DNA of 51,126 nucleotides from Cohnella thermotolerans DSM 17683 (GCF_000429825.1 NZ_AUCP01000048.1:1-51126), one strand, 5' to 3'; numbered from the stretch's first letter, positions 34,126-42,630 are shown. The notes: generated from the letters alone by a model not told the origin. Numbers and translations are program-made.

Positions 34126-35196
34126 ATGATGAGACGTAAAATGATCGTCAGCATAGCGATGGCGGCAGGGTTATTCGGCGCATCCGCCGTATTCGCCGAT
34201 TCGGCGACCGTGCCCGTCGCTTCTCTGCAACCGGCGGTGCATCTGGAGAAGCCGCAGCTGTACGGAACGGGGGGCAAGCTCATTCTGAGCGATTCCCCGG
34301 AGACGATCTCCGGAACCGGGGCGTTGTACCGGGATCGGGTGGAGGGTGAATTTCGGGTATTTTGGCATCATCAGAATACTTCTTCCTCCATCTATGCCGT
34401 CGGCGTCGCCGTCACCAACACGTCGAACCAGACGGTAAAGCTCTACACGAAGGGCAGCGGGATCGGCACGAACTTGTACGTGGACGTCGCCGGCCAGAAC
34501 GCGCTTGCCGACTTCCTGAACAGCCAGAACGACAAGCGCTTGGCCGCCGCGCTGGAACCGGGACAGAGCTATTACGTGTCGAAGCCGACCGAACCGGAAA
34601 TAACGAACAGCGGCATCGTGCAGTTCGAGGCGTTAACGAAGCAAGGGAACAGGCCGGCGCAAGTGACGGTCACCACCTTGAGTTACGACGCACCGCCCGA
34701 GCATCCCGATCAGATCGCCGTTCTGCCGGAGGATTCACATACGCGCGGAACGTTCCCCCACTTTGACAGGTTCGGTCTGATCCGCTACGATACGGCGACG
34801 GGCAACGCCTTCCTGCGGGTGGATTCGGCCGCTTACGGCCAATGGAGCGACAGCATGCCGGGCGAATACGAGGAAGGATGGGACGCCGTCGGCGGCAAGA
34901 CCGTCATCAACAACGGCAATTACGGCGTCATGTACCGTTTCGGCGTGCGCGTTACGAACAGCTTGCACGAGCGCCGCACCGGCAGCTTGTATCTTAACCC
35001 GTCCGGCGGCTACGGTCATTTCGCGCTGCTGTGGAACAAACAACTGTACCAGTCGGGCTTCGTCAGTTGGGAGAACGCTTGGCATATTACCGATTTCAAG
35101 GTGAACCCGAACGGCGGCCTGTTCAGCTCCGAGATGAGCCTGACCGGAGGCTCCGCCGGGCCGCAGGTCATCTACTTCACCAACGAGCCCAAATAA
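34126..35196 (+). CDS. Secreted protein of unknown family
   Basis: A 356-residue exported protein. The signal peptide ends at about residue 25 (SIAMAAGLFGASAVFA-DSAT). The mature part is rich in Gly, Asn, Thr and Tyr, beta-type, without Cys. Two halves are suggested: the first with VGVAVTNTSNQTVKLYTKGSG, the second with YRFGVRVTNSLHERRTGSLYLNPSGGYG, each resembling a beta-sandwich strand pair. I do not recognise the family or any catalytic motif. It is the last gene before a terminator in the amino-sugar block, so it may bind or modify cell-wall or extracellular glycan. Confidence 0.7.
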   Translation: MMRRKMIVSIAMAAGLFGASAVFADSATVPVASLQPAVHLEKPQLYGTGGKLILSDSPETISGTGALYRDRVEGEFRVFWHHQNTSSSIYAVGVAVTNTSNQTVKLYTKGSGIGTNLYVDVAGQNALADFLNSQNDKRLAAALEPGQSYYVSKPTEPEITNSGIVQFEALTKQGNRPAQVTVTTLSYDAPPEHPDQIAVLPEDSHTRGTFPHFDRFGLIRYDTATGNAFLRVDSAAYGQWSDSMPGEYEEGWDAVGGKTVINNGNYGVMYRFGVRVTNSLHERRTGSLYLNPSGGYGHFALLWNKQLYQSGFVSWENAWHITDFKVNPNGGLFSSEMSLTGGSAGPQVIYFTNEPK

Positions 35197-35224
35197 TCGG
35201 AATCCAGACGAACGGCTTCTTGCG

Positions 35225-35260
35225 GGCGGCGCAGGGATCAACTCCCTGGCGCCGCCGTTT
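35225..35260 (+). terminator. Terminator after the secreted-protein gene
   Basis: A 13-bp stem with one bulge (35225-35237 with 35243-35256, loop TCAAC) is followed by a modest T-rich tail GTTTGTTGATTT. It separates the amino-sugar block from the rhamnose operon. Confidence 0.75.
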
Positions 35261-35318
35261 GTTGATTTCGATCCGCCGTCGCGTTCTTCGGGCATGGTGA
35301 AAGGGAATGGACAACTCC

Positions 35319-35404
35319 GTTTTATTTTTGTTTTTGTTTGAAAACGGATATTCAAAAATAAACAAAGATGATATAATCCAAATAAGCAAAAACAAAAATA
35401 AAAC
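35319..35404. promoter_or_regulatory. Rhamnose-operon operator: 18-bp perfect inverted repeat
   Basis: GTTTTATTTTTGTTTTTG (35319-35336) recurs as its exact reverse complement at 35387-35404, 50 bases away. A third, partial copy (CAAAAATAAACAAAG, 35353-35367) lies between them. DeoR-family repressors bind repeated A/T-rich elements of this kind, and a DeoR gene ends this operon, so these are probably its sites and may support looping. Confidence 0.6.
35349..35377 (+). promoter_or_regulatory. Rhamnose-operon promoter
   Basis: A perfect TATAAT (35372-35377) lies between the two repeat arms. The -35 is poor (TATTCA at 35349-35354, 17-base spacer). A half-match to a CcpA site (TGAAAACG, 35339-35346) lies just upstream. 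Confidence 0.55.
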
Positions 35405-35426
35405 CAAACATCCGGAGGTCTTATTC

Positions 35427-37496
35427 ATGGTACAAAGCTTGTGGGATTTTTCGAAAGCTTCGCAACTGCAGAGCGATCTCGACCTGCTCGTCTACCGCTC
35501 GAACCTTATCGGCGCGGATCGGCGCGTCTGCAACTGGGGCGGCGGCAACACGTCGAGCAAGACGGTCGTCAAGGATTTCCGCGGCCGCGACGTGGAAGTG
35601 ATGTACGTCAAAGGCAGCGGCTCCGACCTTGCGACGATGAAGGCCGGCCATTTCACCGGTCTGCGCATGGACGACATCCGTCCGCTGTTCGAGCTCGACG
35701 CGATGACGGACGAAGACATGGTCGCATATCTGGCGAACTGCATGATCGACGCCAAGCATCCGCGCGCTTCGATCGAGACGCTGCTGCACGCTTTCCTCCC
35801 GTTCAAGCATGTCGACCACACCCACCCGGATTCCATCATCAGCCTGTGCTGCGCGGACAACGGCAAGGAGTTGGCCAAGGAAATTTTCGGCGACCGCTTC
35901 GTATGGGTTCCGTACGTCCGCCCGGGCTTCACGCTGTCCAAAATGATCGCGCAAGCCGTGCTCGCCAACCCGAAGGCCGAGCTCGTGCTGATGGAGAAGC
36001 ACGGCCTCGTCACCTGGGGCGACACGTCGGAGGAAGCGTACGCGCAGACGATCAAAATCATCAGCGAAGCGGAAGCTTACATCGAAGCCCGCATCGACGA
36101 GAAGAAGCTGTTCGGCGGCGTCAGGCACGCGCCTCTGCCGGCGGAAGCCCGGCGCGCCATCGCGGCCGAAGTGATGCCGGTCATCCGCGGCGCCGTCAGC
36201 GACGCGAAGAAAATGATCCTCACCTTCGACGATCAGGACGACGTGCTCGCCTTCGTCGGCGGCGAGAATTCTCCGAAGCTGTCCCAGGTCGGCGCCGCTT
36301 GTCCGGACCATCTCGTGCACACGAAGGTCGTGCCGCTCTTCGTCGACTGGACGCCGAACGCGGACGACGTCGAAGGCTTGAAAGCGATTCTGAAACAAAG
36401 CATCGCCGAATACAAAGAGCAGTACAAAGCTTACTTCGAACGCAACAAAAACGAAGGCGACGTCATGTTCGAAGCGGCGCCGCGCGTCATCCTGATCCCC
36501 GGCGTCGGCATGATCAACACCGGCAAGAGCTGGGCCAACGCTCAAGTGAGCGGGGCCCTGTACCACCGCGCGATCGCCGTCATGCGCGGCGCGACCGCCC
36601 TGGGCAACTTCGTCTCGCTCAGCGAGAACGAATCGTACAACGTCGAATATTGGCCGCTGGAGCTTTACAAGCTGACGCTGGCTCCGCCGGAAGCGGAATT
36701 TTCCCGTCAAGTCGCGTTCATTACGGGCGGCGCAGGCGGCATCGGCAGCGAGACGGCCCGCCGGCTCGTGTCCGAAGGCGCGCACGTCGTGCTGGCCGAC
36801 CTGAACCTGGAAGGCGCGGAGAAGGTGGCCGCCGAAATCAACGCCAAGCATGGCGACAACCGCGCGATCGCCGTTAAAATGGACGTAACGAACGAAGAAG
36901 CGGTGCAGGCGGCTTACGCGCTCACCGCGCTCACCTACGGCGGCGTCGACATCATCGTCAACAACGCGGGCCTCGCGACGTCCAGCCCGTTCGACGAAAC
37001 GTCGCTGAAGGAATGGAACCTGAACATGAACGTGCTCGGCACCGGCTATTTCCTCGTGGCGCGCGAAGCGTTCAAGATCATGAAGACGCAAGCGATCGGC
37101 GGCAGCATGGTGTTCATCGGCTCCAAAAACTCCGTCTACGCCGGCAAGAACGTCACCGCCTACAGCTCGGCCAAGGCGCTGGAAGCGCATCTGGCGCGCT
37201 GCATAGCGGCGGAAGGCGGCGAGCACGGCATCCGCGTCAACACGATCCTGCCGGACGCGATCCTGCAAGGCTCCGCCATCTGGAACAGCAGCTGGCGCAA
37301 CGAGCGGGCGGCCGCTTACGGCATCGAGCCGGATCAACTGGAAGAATACTACCGCAAGCGCACGACGCTGCTCGTCAACATTTACCCGCGGGACATCGCC
37401 GAAGGCGTCGCCTTCTTCGCTTCGTCCAAAGCGTCCAAGACGACGGGCTGCATGCTGACGATCGACGGCGGCGTGCCGGCGGCTTTCACCCGATAA
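35427..37496 (+). CDS. rhaEW: Bifunctional rhamnulose-1-phosphate aldolase / short-chain dehydrogenase
   Basis: A 689-residue fusion. The N-terminal class II aldolase domain has the metal-binding HVDHTHPDS and CNWGGGNTSSK. The C-terminal SDR domain has ITGGAGGIGSE (about 432-442) and catalytic Tyr579 and Lys583 (YSSAK). It cleaves L-rhamnulose-1-phosphate to dihydroxyacetone phosphate and L-lactaldehyde and then converts the lactaldehyde; the B. subtilis counterpart is YuxG. ATG 35427 has CCGGAGG upstream; in-frame codons back to 35307 run through the promoter and are not coding. First gene of the rhamnose operon. Confidence 0.95.
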   Translation: MVQSLWDFSKASQLQSDLDLLVYRSNLIGADRRVCNWGGGNTSSKTVVKDFRGRDVEVMYVKGSGSDLATMKAGHFTGLRMDDIRPLFELDAMTDEDMVAYLANCMIDAKHPRASIETLLHAFLPFKHVDHTHPDSIISLCCADNGKELAKEIFGDRFVWVPYVRPGFTLSKMIAQAVLANPKAELVLMEKHGLVTWGDTSEEAYAQTIKIISEAEAYIEARIDEKKLFGGVRHAPLPAEARRAIAAEVMPVIRGAVSDAKKMILTFDDQDDVLAFVGGENSPKLSQVGAACPDHLVHTKVVPLFVDWTPNADDVEGLKAILKQSIAEYKEQYKAYFERNKNEGDVMFEAAPRVILIPGVGMINTGKSWANAQVSGALYHRAIAVMRGATALGNFVSLSENESYNVEYWPLELYKLTLAPPEAEFSRQVAFITGGAGGIGSETARRLVSEGAHVVLADLNLEGAEKVAAEINAKHGDNRAIAVKMDVTNEEAVQAAYALTALTYGGVDIIVNNAGLATSSPFDETSLKEWNLNMNVLGTGYFLVAREAFKIMKTQAIGGSMVFIGSKNSVYAGKNVTAYSSAKALEAHLARCIAAEGGEHGIRVNTILPDAILQGSAIWNSSWRNERAAAYGIEPDQLEEYYRKRTTLLVNIYPRDIAEGVAFFASSKASKTTGCMLTIDGGVPAAFTR

Positions 37497-37515
37497 AAGA
37501 GGAGGAGACGCGAAG

Positions 37516-37887
37516 ATGCGCCCTGCCAAAGGCGAGAAACATTGGGTTATTCCCGACGGTTACATCCCCCCGACAAGCGCGGGCTCCCTCGAGAGCCACG
37601 AGTCGGTCTGCGTGCTGAACGTCTCTTCCGAAGAAGCGCTGCTTAATTTTACGATTTACTTCGAAGACCGGGAGCCGCTGGAGGACATTCTCGTCGTCGT
37701 TCCGGCCAGACGCACCAAGCATATTCGCACCTCGTCGCTGAACAAGGAGGGAACGCCGATTCCGGTCGGCGTTCCTTACGCGATCGAAGTGCGCAGCGAC
37801 ATTCCGGTCATCGTGCAATACAGCCGGCTCGACGCGACGCAAGCGGAGAACGCGCTCATGTCGGTCGTCGCTTATCCGGTCAAATAA
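37516..37887 (+). CDS. ASRT-family (sensory rhodopsin transducer-like) protein
   Basis: A 123-residue soluble beta-sandwich protein. Its sequence [53 protein letters not shown] and [24 protein letters not shown] closely follows the Anabaena sensory rhodopsin transducer family. No rhodopsin gene is present. Homologues in non-phototrophs are often found beside sugar genes and have been suggested to bind sugar-like ligands. GAGGAGGAG precedes ATG 37516, 19 bases after rhaEW and 23 before rhaA, so it is firmly inside the rhamnose operon. Confidence 0.9.
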   Translation: MRPAKGEKHWVIPDGYIPPTSAGSLESHESVCVLNVSSEEALLNFTIYFEDREPLEDILVVVPARRTKHIRTSSLNKEGTPIPVGVPYAIEVRSDIPVIVQYSRLDATQAENALMSVVAYPVK

Positions 37888-37910
37888 CGCGAAAGAGGGG
37901 ACTTATCCGC

Positions 37911-39173
37911 ATGTCATCCCAAATCGAACGCAGCTACCAGGAAGCCAAGGAGCTTTATGCCAAGCACGGAATCGACGTCGACCGGGCGCTGGAGAAGCTG
38001 AAGCAAATCAAAATTTCGATGCACTGCTGGCAGGGCGACGACGTTCGCGGCTTCCTCAACCGCGAGCAGGATTTAACCGGCGGCATCTCGGTTACGGGCA
38101 ATTACCCCGGCGCCGCACGTACCCCGGACGAATTGCGGGCGGATTTGGAGAAAGCGTTCTCACTCATCCCCGGCAAGCATAAGGTCAATCTTCACGCCAT
38201 TTATGCCGACACGGAGGAAAAGGTCGAGCTGGACCGGCTGGAGCCGAAGCATTTCGAGAAGTGGGTGGATTGGGCGAAGAGGCACGGGCTCGGGCTTGAT
38301 TTCAACCCGACCTGCTTCTCGCACGAGAAGTCGAGCGACGGCTTCACGCTGAGCCATCCGGACCCGGCGATCCGCCGGTTCTGGATCGACCATTGCAAAG
38401 CTTCGCGCCGCATCGGCGCTTACTTCGGCGAGCAGCTCGGCCAAACGTGCGTCACGAACGTCTGGATTCCGGACGGCTTCAAGGACATTCCGGCCGACCG
38501 CCTGGCGCCGAGACAACGGCTCAAGAGCGCGTTGGACGAAGTGTTTGCGGAGGAGCTGAACCCCGCGCATAACCTCGACGCCGTCGAGAGCAAGCTGTTC
38601 GGCCTCGGCGCGGAAGCGTACACCGTCGGCTCGCACGAATTCTATATGGGCTACGGCCTGCAGAACAACAAGCTGATCTGCCTCGACGCCGGCCATTTTC
38701 ACCCGACCGAGGTCATCTCGGGCAAGCTGAGCGCGCTTGCGCTGTTCGCGGAAGGCATTCTGCTGCACGTCAGCCGTCCGGTCCGGTGGGATAGCGACCA
38801 CGTCGTCATTCTCGACGACGAGCTGCTGGACATCGGCCGCGAGCTTGTGCGCGGCGATCTGCTCGGCAAGACGCACATCGGCCTCGACTTCTTCGACGCC
38901 AGCATCAACCGCGTCGCGGCTTGGGTCATCGGCACGCGCAACACGATCAAGGCGCTGCTGCGCGCCATGCTCGAGCCGGTGGAAGCGCTGCGGCAAGCGG
39001 AGCTTGCAGGCGATTACACGACCCGACTGGCACTGAGCGAAGAATTCAAGACGTATCCGTTCGGGGCGGTATGGGATTACTACTGCGAGCAAATGGGCGT
39101 TCCGGTGCGCGAACAATGGCTGGCCGAAGTGAAGGCTTACGAGCAAGAAGTTTTACTGAAGCGCGGAGGTTGA
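37911..39173 (+). CDS. rhaA: L-rhamnose isomerase
   Basis: A 420-residue Mn-dependent TIM-barrel isomerase that converts L-rhamnose to L-rhamnulose. Landmarks are [88 protein letters not shown] and the metal-binding WDSDHVV. Length agrees with the Bacillus RhaA. AGAGGGG precedes ATG 37911. It acts before RhaB and RhaEW, both encoded beside it. Confidence 0.96.
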   Translation: MSSQIERSYQEAKELYAKHGIDVDRALEKLKQIKISMHCWQGDDVRGFLNREQDLTGGISVTGNYPGAARTPDELRADLEKAFSLIPGKHKVNLHAIYADTEEKVELDRLEPKHFEKWVDWAKRHGLGLDFNPTCFSHEKSSDGFTLSHPDPAIRRFWIDHCKASRRIGAYFGEQLGQTCVTNVWIPDGFKDIPADRLAPRQRLKSALDEVFAEELNPAHNLDAVESKLFGLGAEAYTVGSHEFYMGYGLQNNKLICLDAGHFHPTEVISGKLSALALFAEGILLHVSRPVRWDSDHVVILDDELLDIGRELVRGDLLGKTHIGLDFFDASINRVAAWVIGTRNTIKALLRAMLEPVEALRQAELAGDYTTRLALSEEFKTYPFGAVWDYYCEQMGVPVREQWLAEVKAYEQEVLLKRGG

Positions 39174-39179
39174 TGCCGC

Positions 39180-40658
39180 TTGGCTAACGTACTCGCATAC
39201 GATCTCGGAGCGAGCAGCGGAAGGGCGCTGCTCGGGCGGCTGACCGACCGGCGGATCGAGACGGAAGAACTGCACCGGTTCCCGAACGATCCGGTGCGGG
39301 TCGGCGACCGGCTGCACTGGGATATTCTGCGGCTGTACCACGAATTGAAGCAAGGCTTGCTCAAAGCCAAGCACCGGGGGCTTGAGGTGCGCAGCCTCGG
39401 GATCGATTCGTGGGCCGTCGATTTCGGTCTGATCGGCTCGAACGGGGAGTTGCTCGGCAATCCGTATCATTACCGGGACCGGCATACCGACGGGATGATG
39501 GAGCGGCTGTTCGAGGTCGTCCCGGCGGCGGAAGTGTTCGCCAGAACCGGCATTCAATTTCTGCCGTTCAATTCGATTTTCCAGCTGTTTGCGCTCAAGC
39601 GGGCAAGATCGCCGATGCTGCGCGAAGCCCAGCGGTTCCTCCTGATACCGGATTTGCTCCGCTACTTCATGACCGGCGAGATGCGGAGCGAGTTCACGAA
39701 CGCCACGACGACCCAGCTGTACAATCCGGCAGAGGGCGGTTGGGATTCGGAGCTGCTGCGCCGGATCGGCGTTGCGGAGTCGCTGTTCGTGCAGATCGCG
39801 ATGCCGGGCGAGCAAGTCGGCGCGCTGCGGTCTTCGCTGGCCGAGGAGCTCGGCGTCGCGCCGATTCCGGTCTATGCGGTCGCCGAGCACGACACCGGGT
39901 CGGCCGTCGCCGCCGTTCCGGCGACCGAGCGGTCGTTCGCCTATTTGAGCTGCGGCACGTGGTCGCTCATGGGCACCGAGGTGGACCGGCCGGTCATTAA
40001 CGACCTGGCGCGGGAGCTGAACTTCACGAACGAAGGCGGCGTGAACGGAACGTTCCGCTTGCTCAAGAACATTATGGGGCTGTGGATTCTGAACGAGACC
40101 CGGCGGGAATGGGAGCGGGAGGGACGGTCGTATTCGTTCCCGGAGCTTGTGCGAATGGCCGGAGAGGCGCCGGCCTTTGCCGCCTTTATCGATCCGGACG
40201 ACGACGCCTTCCTTCCCCCCGGCAATATGCCCGAACGCATTCGCCGCTATTGCGAACGTACGGGACAGAAGGCGCCGGATCAGCCGGGCGAGGTCGTCCG
40301 CTGCGTCTTGGAAAGTCTTGCCCTCAAATACCGTTACGTGCTAGAGTTGACGGAGCGGCTGTCAGGCGGACGGTTTAACGGGCTGCACATGGTCGGAGGC
40401 GGCATTCAAAATACGCTGCTCTGCCAATGGACGGCGAACGCGATCGTAAGGCCCGTCTGGGCCGGTCCGGCGGAAGGCAGCGCGATCGGCAATCTGGCCG
40501 TGCAGTGGATCGCCCGTGGCGAATTCGCCGACATTTGGGAAGCGCGCAAGGTCATTCGCGATTCGTTCCCCGTCGACGTCTACGAGCCGTGCGAGGGCGA
40601 ACAGTGGGAGAACGCGTACGGCGAATTTTTGCGCGCGACGGGATTGGCTAAGTCGTAA
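39180..40658 (+). CDS. rhaB: Rhamnulokinase
   Basis: A 492-residue FGGY-family kinase that phosphorylates L-rhamnulose to L-rhamnulose-1-phosphate with ATP. N-terminal AYDLGASSGRALLGRL binds phosphate. SLGIDSWAVDFGLI contains the catalytic Asp. The ATP-side signature is HMVGGGIQNTLLCQWTANA. It starts at TTG 39180, six bases after the rhaA stop, behind GCGGAGG. Complete and of normal length. Confidence 0.95.
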   Translation: MANVLAYDLGASSGRALLGRLTDRRIETEELHRFPNDPVRVGDRLHWDILRLYHELKQGLLKAKHRGLEVRSLGIDSWAVDFGLIGSNGELLGNPYHYRDRHTDGMMERLFEVVPAAEVFARTGIQFLPFNSIFQLFALKRARSPMLREAQRFLLIPDLLRYFMTGEMRSEFTNATTTQLYNPAEGGWDSELLRRIGVAESLFVQIAMPGEQVGALRSSLAEELGVAPIPVYAVAEHDTGSAVAAVPATERSFAYLSCGTWSLMGTEVDRPVINDLARELNFTNEGGVNGTFRLLKNIMGLWILNETRREWEREGRSYSFPELVRMAGEAPAFAAFIDPDDDAFLPPGNMPERIRRYCERTGQKAPDQPGEVVRCVLESLALKYRYVLELTERLSGGRFNGLHMVGGGIQNTLLCQWTANAIVRPVWAGPAEGSAIGNLAVQWIARGEFADIWEARKVIRDSFPVDVYEPCEGEQWENAYGEFLRATGLAKS

Positions 40659-40701
40659 CGCCGACGATTATTCAGCGAACGAAAGAGGTTGAGATCGAAC
40701 C

Positions 40702-41466
40702 ATGCTGGCAGCAGAACGCTACGAGAAAATCGTGCAGCTGGTAAACGAGAGGGGAAGCATTCGGGTGTCCGAGCTAAGCGAGCTGTTCCAGGTGACGGAG
40801 GAGACGATCCGCCGCGACCTGGACCGGCTGGAGTCGGCCGGTCGGCTGCGCCGTTCGCACGGGGGGGCGGTGAGCGTCAAGGATCAGTCGCAGCACCCGG
40901 AAATTCCGTATGCGGAGCGGGAGATCGTCCACGCGGAGGAGAAACGGCGCATCGCGGGGGCTGCGATCCAACTCATCCGTCCGCGGGATCGAATCCTGCT
41001 GGACGCCAGCTCGACCGCCTGGTACATGGCGGCCAGCATGCCGGACATCCCGCTGACGGTGCTCACCAATTCGATCAAGGTCGCGACCGAGCTCGCCTCC
41101 AAGGAGAAGATCGAAGTCATCTCGACCGGCGGCATTCTCGCGCAGCGGTCGCTGTCCTTCGTCGGCCCGCTGGCCGAACGCTCGTTGGACACGTATCACG
41201 TCGACAAAGTGTTCCTGTCGTGCAAAGGCGTTCATCTCGAGCGCGGCATCAGCGAGTCCAACGAGCTGCAGGCTCGCGTCAAGCAGAAGATGGTCGGCAT
41301 GGCCGACGAAGTCATCGTGCTCGCCGACGCCAGCAAATTCGGCGTTCAGGCGTTCACCCGCGTGGCCGATCTCGCCGACATCGACGCCATCGTGACCGAC
41401 CGCCGCATCGACCGGGATACGGTGCGGCAGCTGGAAGAGCGGTCGATCGCCGTCACGGCGGTTTGA
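40702..41466 (+). CDS. rhaR: DeoR-family repressor, probable rhamnose regulator
   Basis: A 254-residue regulator. The N-terminal winged helix is about 1-57 (IRVSELSELFQVTEETIRRDLDRLESAGRLRRSHGGAV), and the C-terminal DeoRC effector domain contains ILLDASSTAWYMAA, VLTNSIKVATELA and DKVFLSCKGVHLERGISESN. Effectors of this family are phosphorylated sugars; here L-rhamnulose-1-phosphate is expected. It is the last gene of the operon, and the large A/T-rich inverted repeat at the operon promoter is its likely target. The symbol follows B. subtilis usage (YulB = RhaR). Confidence 0.9.
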   Translation: MLAAERYEKIVQLVNERGSIRVSELSELFQVTEETIRRDLDRLESAGRLRRSHGGAVSVKDQSQHPEIPYAEREIVHAEEKRRIAGAAIQLIRPRDRILLDASSTAWYMAASMPDIPLTVLTNSIKVATELASKEKIEVISTGGILAQRSLSFVGPLAERSLDTYHVDKVFLSCKGVHLERGISESNELQARVKQKMVGMADEVIVLADASKFGVQAFTRVADLADIDAIVTDRRIDRDTVRQLEERSIAVTAV

Positions 41467-41480
41467 TCTTGAACATTGCG

Positions 41481-41513
41481 AAGCCCTTGGCCGACTTTGG
41501 CCGGGGCTTTTTT
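41481..41513 (+). terminator. Rhamnose-operon terminator
   Basis: AAGCCC (41481-41486) pairs with GGGCTT (41504-41509) around an inner GGCC/GGCC stem and is followed by TTTTTT. Confidence 0.9.
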
Positions 41514-41524
41514 CAAGCCGTGCA

Positions 41525-41553
41525 GAGGCAGCGTAAGCAACGCTTACCGCCTC
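41525..41553. repeat. Inverted repeat downstream of the rhamnose operon
   Basis: GAGGC and GTAAGC (41525-41529, 41533-41538) fold onto GCTTAC and GCCTC (41542-41547, 41549-41553). No T-run follows. The gap 41467-41736 otherwise holds only the terminator and the Fnr-type promoter. Confidence 0.5.
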
Positions 41554-41654
41554 CGGGATGCGTGGCTTCCGGCACCAAACTTCGGCGGCAGCCGGAACAT
41601 CGTCGCGGCAGATGAAATCAGCGATAAGGGACAAGGAAGATGAGCCGATAACTT

Positions 41655-41697
41655 CGTGATTATTTTCACATACAAGGATCGTGTCCCGCGTTACACT
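41655..41697 (+). promoter_or_regulatory. Fnr-type box and class II promoter of the hemerythrin gene
   Basis: The palindrome CGTGATTATTTTCACA (41655-41670) matches the Bacillus Fnr/Crp-type consensus TGTGA-N6-TCACA at nine of ten specified bases. TACACT (41692-41697) is a possible -10 without a -35. With transcription starting about 7 bases after it, the box is centred at -41.5, the normal place for Fnr activation. This points to anaerobic induction. Confidence 0.65.
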
Positions 41698-41736
41698 GGA
41701 ATCGACGAAGATCATTCAATCTATGGAGGGATTCCC

Positions 41737-42258
41737 GTGAAAACGCACGAACCGTTGACGCCCCGCACGGCGCCCGAAGCGGCGGCTTTATGGAATCGGC
41801 TGGACGACGCTATCATGCGGGTGCGGACGGAGCACGCGCAATTGCAGGACGGCCTGCAGCGCCTTTACGAAGCGGCCTGCGCCGCCCGAAGCGAGGAGGA
41901 TCCCCGGCTCCTGAGCGACAAACTGACCGTATTGGCCGCGACCGTCCGAGAGTACAAACGGCAGCTCAACGCCCATTCCGAATGGGAAGAGACGGAGCTG
42001 TTCCCGCTCGCCGTCTGGTATTTCGGCAACGATATGGACGTGTTTACGCTGATGGAGCAGGAGCACGAGCTGGCGGAGCATCATATCGACGTTTTCCTCG
42101 AGCAGCTCGATCAAGCTCCGCGCCCGGTCCGGCATGAAGACGCGGTTCGAATGGCTTCTTCCTTGCTTCAAGCGTATGCGCTCCTGAAGAACCACTTTAA
42201 GGAAGAAGAAGAGATTCTCGTCGCTTTCGCGGATCAATCGAACGGTTATGGATTTTAA
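41737..42258 (+). CDS. Hemerythrin-domain protein
   Basis: A 173-residue four-helix protein with ligands for a di-iron centre: His33, His80 and Glu84 (HSEWEETELFP), His110 and His114 or His115 (EQEHELAEHH), and His153 and Glu157 (NHFKEEEE). Such proteins bind oxygen or nitric oxide, or repair iron-sulphur centres under nitrosative stress. GTG 41737 follows GGAGGG at 6 bases; the frame is open back to 41656, but that stretch is the promoter. An Fnr-type site upstream and a nitrite/formate channel remnant downstream suggest a role in oxygen-poor or nitrogen-oxide conditions. Confidence 0.88.
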   Translation: MKTHEPLTPRTAPEAAALWNRLDDAIMRVRTEHAQLQDGLQRLYEAACAARSEEDPRLLSDKLTVLAATVREYKRQLNAHSEWEETELFPLAVWYFGNDMDVFTLMEQEHELAEHHIDVFLEQLDQAPRPVRHEDAVRMASSLLQAYALLKNHFKEEEEILVAFADQSNGYGF

Positions 42259-42297
42259 ACCGATCAAGAAGGAAAACGCTGGCCCGCTGGAACTGCG

Positions 42298-42630
42298 ATG
42301 ATCGAGAAAGCTCTGTCGAAAAAATCGCGTATGGACGCAAGCCTGCTCCGTTATCTGCTGTCGTCTAGCCTGGCCGGCGCTTACGTCGGCATGGGAGTCG
42401 TGCTGATGCTGTCCGTCTCCGCGCCGCTGTACGCGGTCCATTCTCCTGTTACGCCGCTGGTTATGGGGCTGAGCTTCGGCATCGCTCTTCTTCTCGTCGT
42501 GTTCGCCGGAGCGGAACTGTTCACGGGGAACAACCTGACGTTCGCGGTAAGCGCGCTGGCTCGAAGGACGTCCTGGACCGACGCCGCCCGCTTGAAGAGA
42601 AGCGCCGCCGGAAGCGGGCGGCGGATCTAG
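42298..42630 (+). pseudogene. Formate/nitrite transporter, 3'-truncated
   Basis: Residues 1 to about 98 match the start of FocA/NirC-type channels: SLAGAYVGMGVVLMLSVSAPL, then VMGLSFGIALLLVVFAGAELFTGNNLTFAVSALARRTSWTDAARL. Full-length channels have about 260 residues and six membrane segments; here only two or three remain. After about 42595 the sequence becomes Arg/Ser/Gly-rich and stops at 42630. No later FNT segment is found in any frame downstream, so this is a deletion, not a frameshift. It was probably co-expressed with the hemerythrin gene 39 bases upstream. Confidence 0.82.

Noticed and set aside
35339..35354. CcpA site in the rhamnose promoter
   Set aside because: Only the left half TGAAAACG fits; the right half departs from the consensus at several positions, so it is mentioned only as a half-match.
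35421..37529. Open frame of 702 codons on the minus strand
   Set aside because: It is antisense to rhaEW, with no ribosome site and no known domain; a codon-bias shadow.
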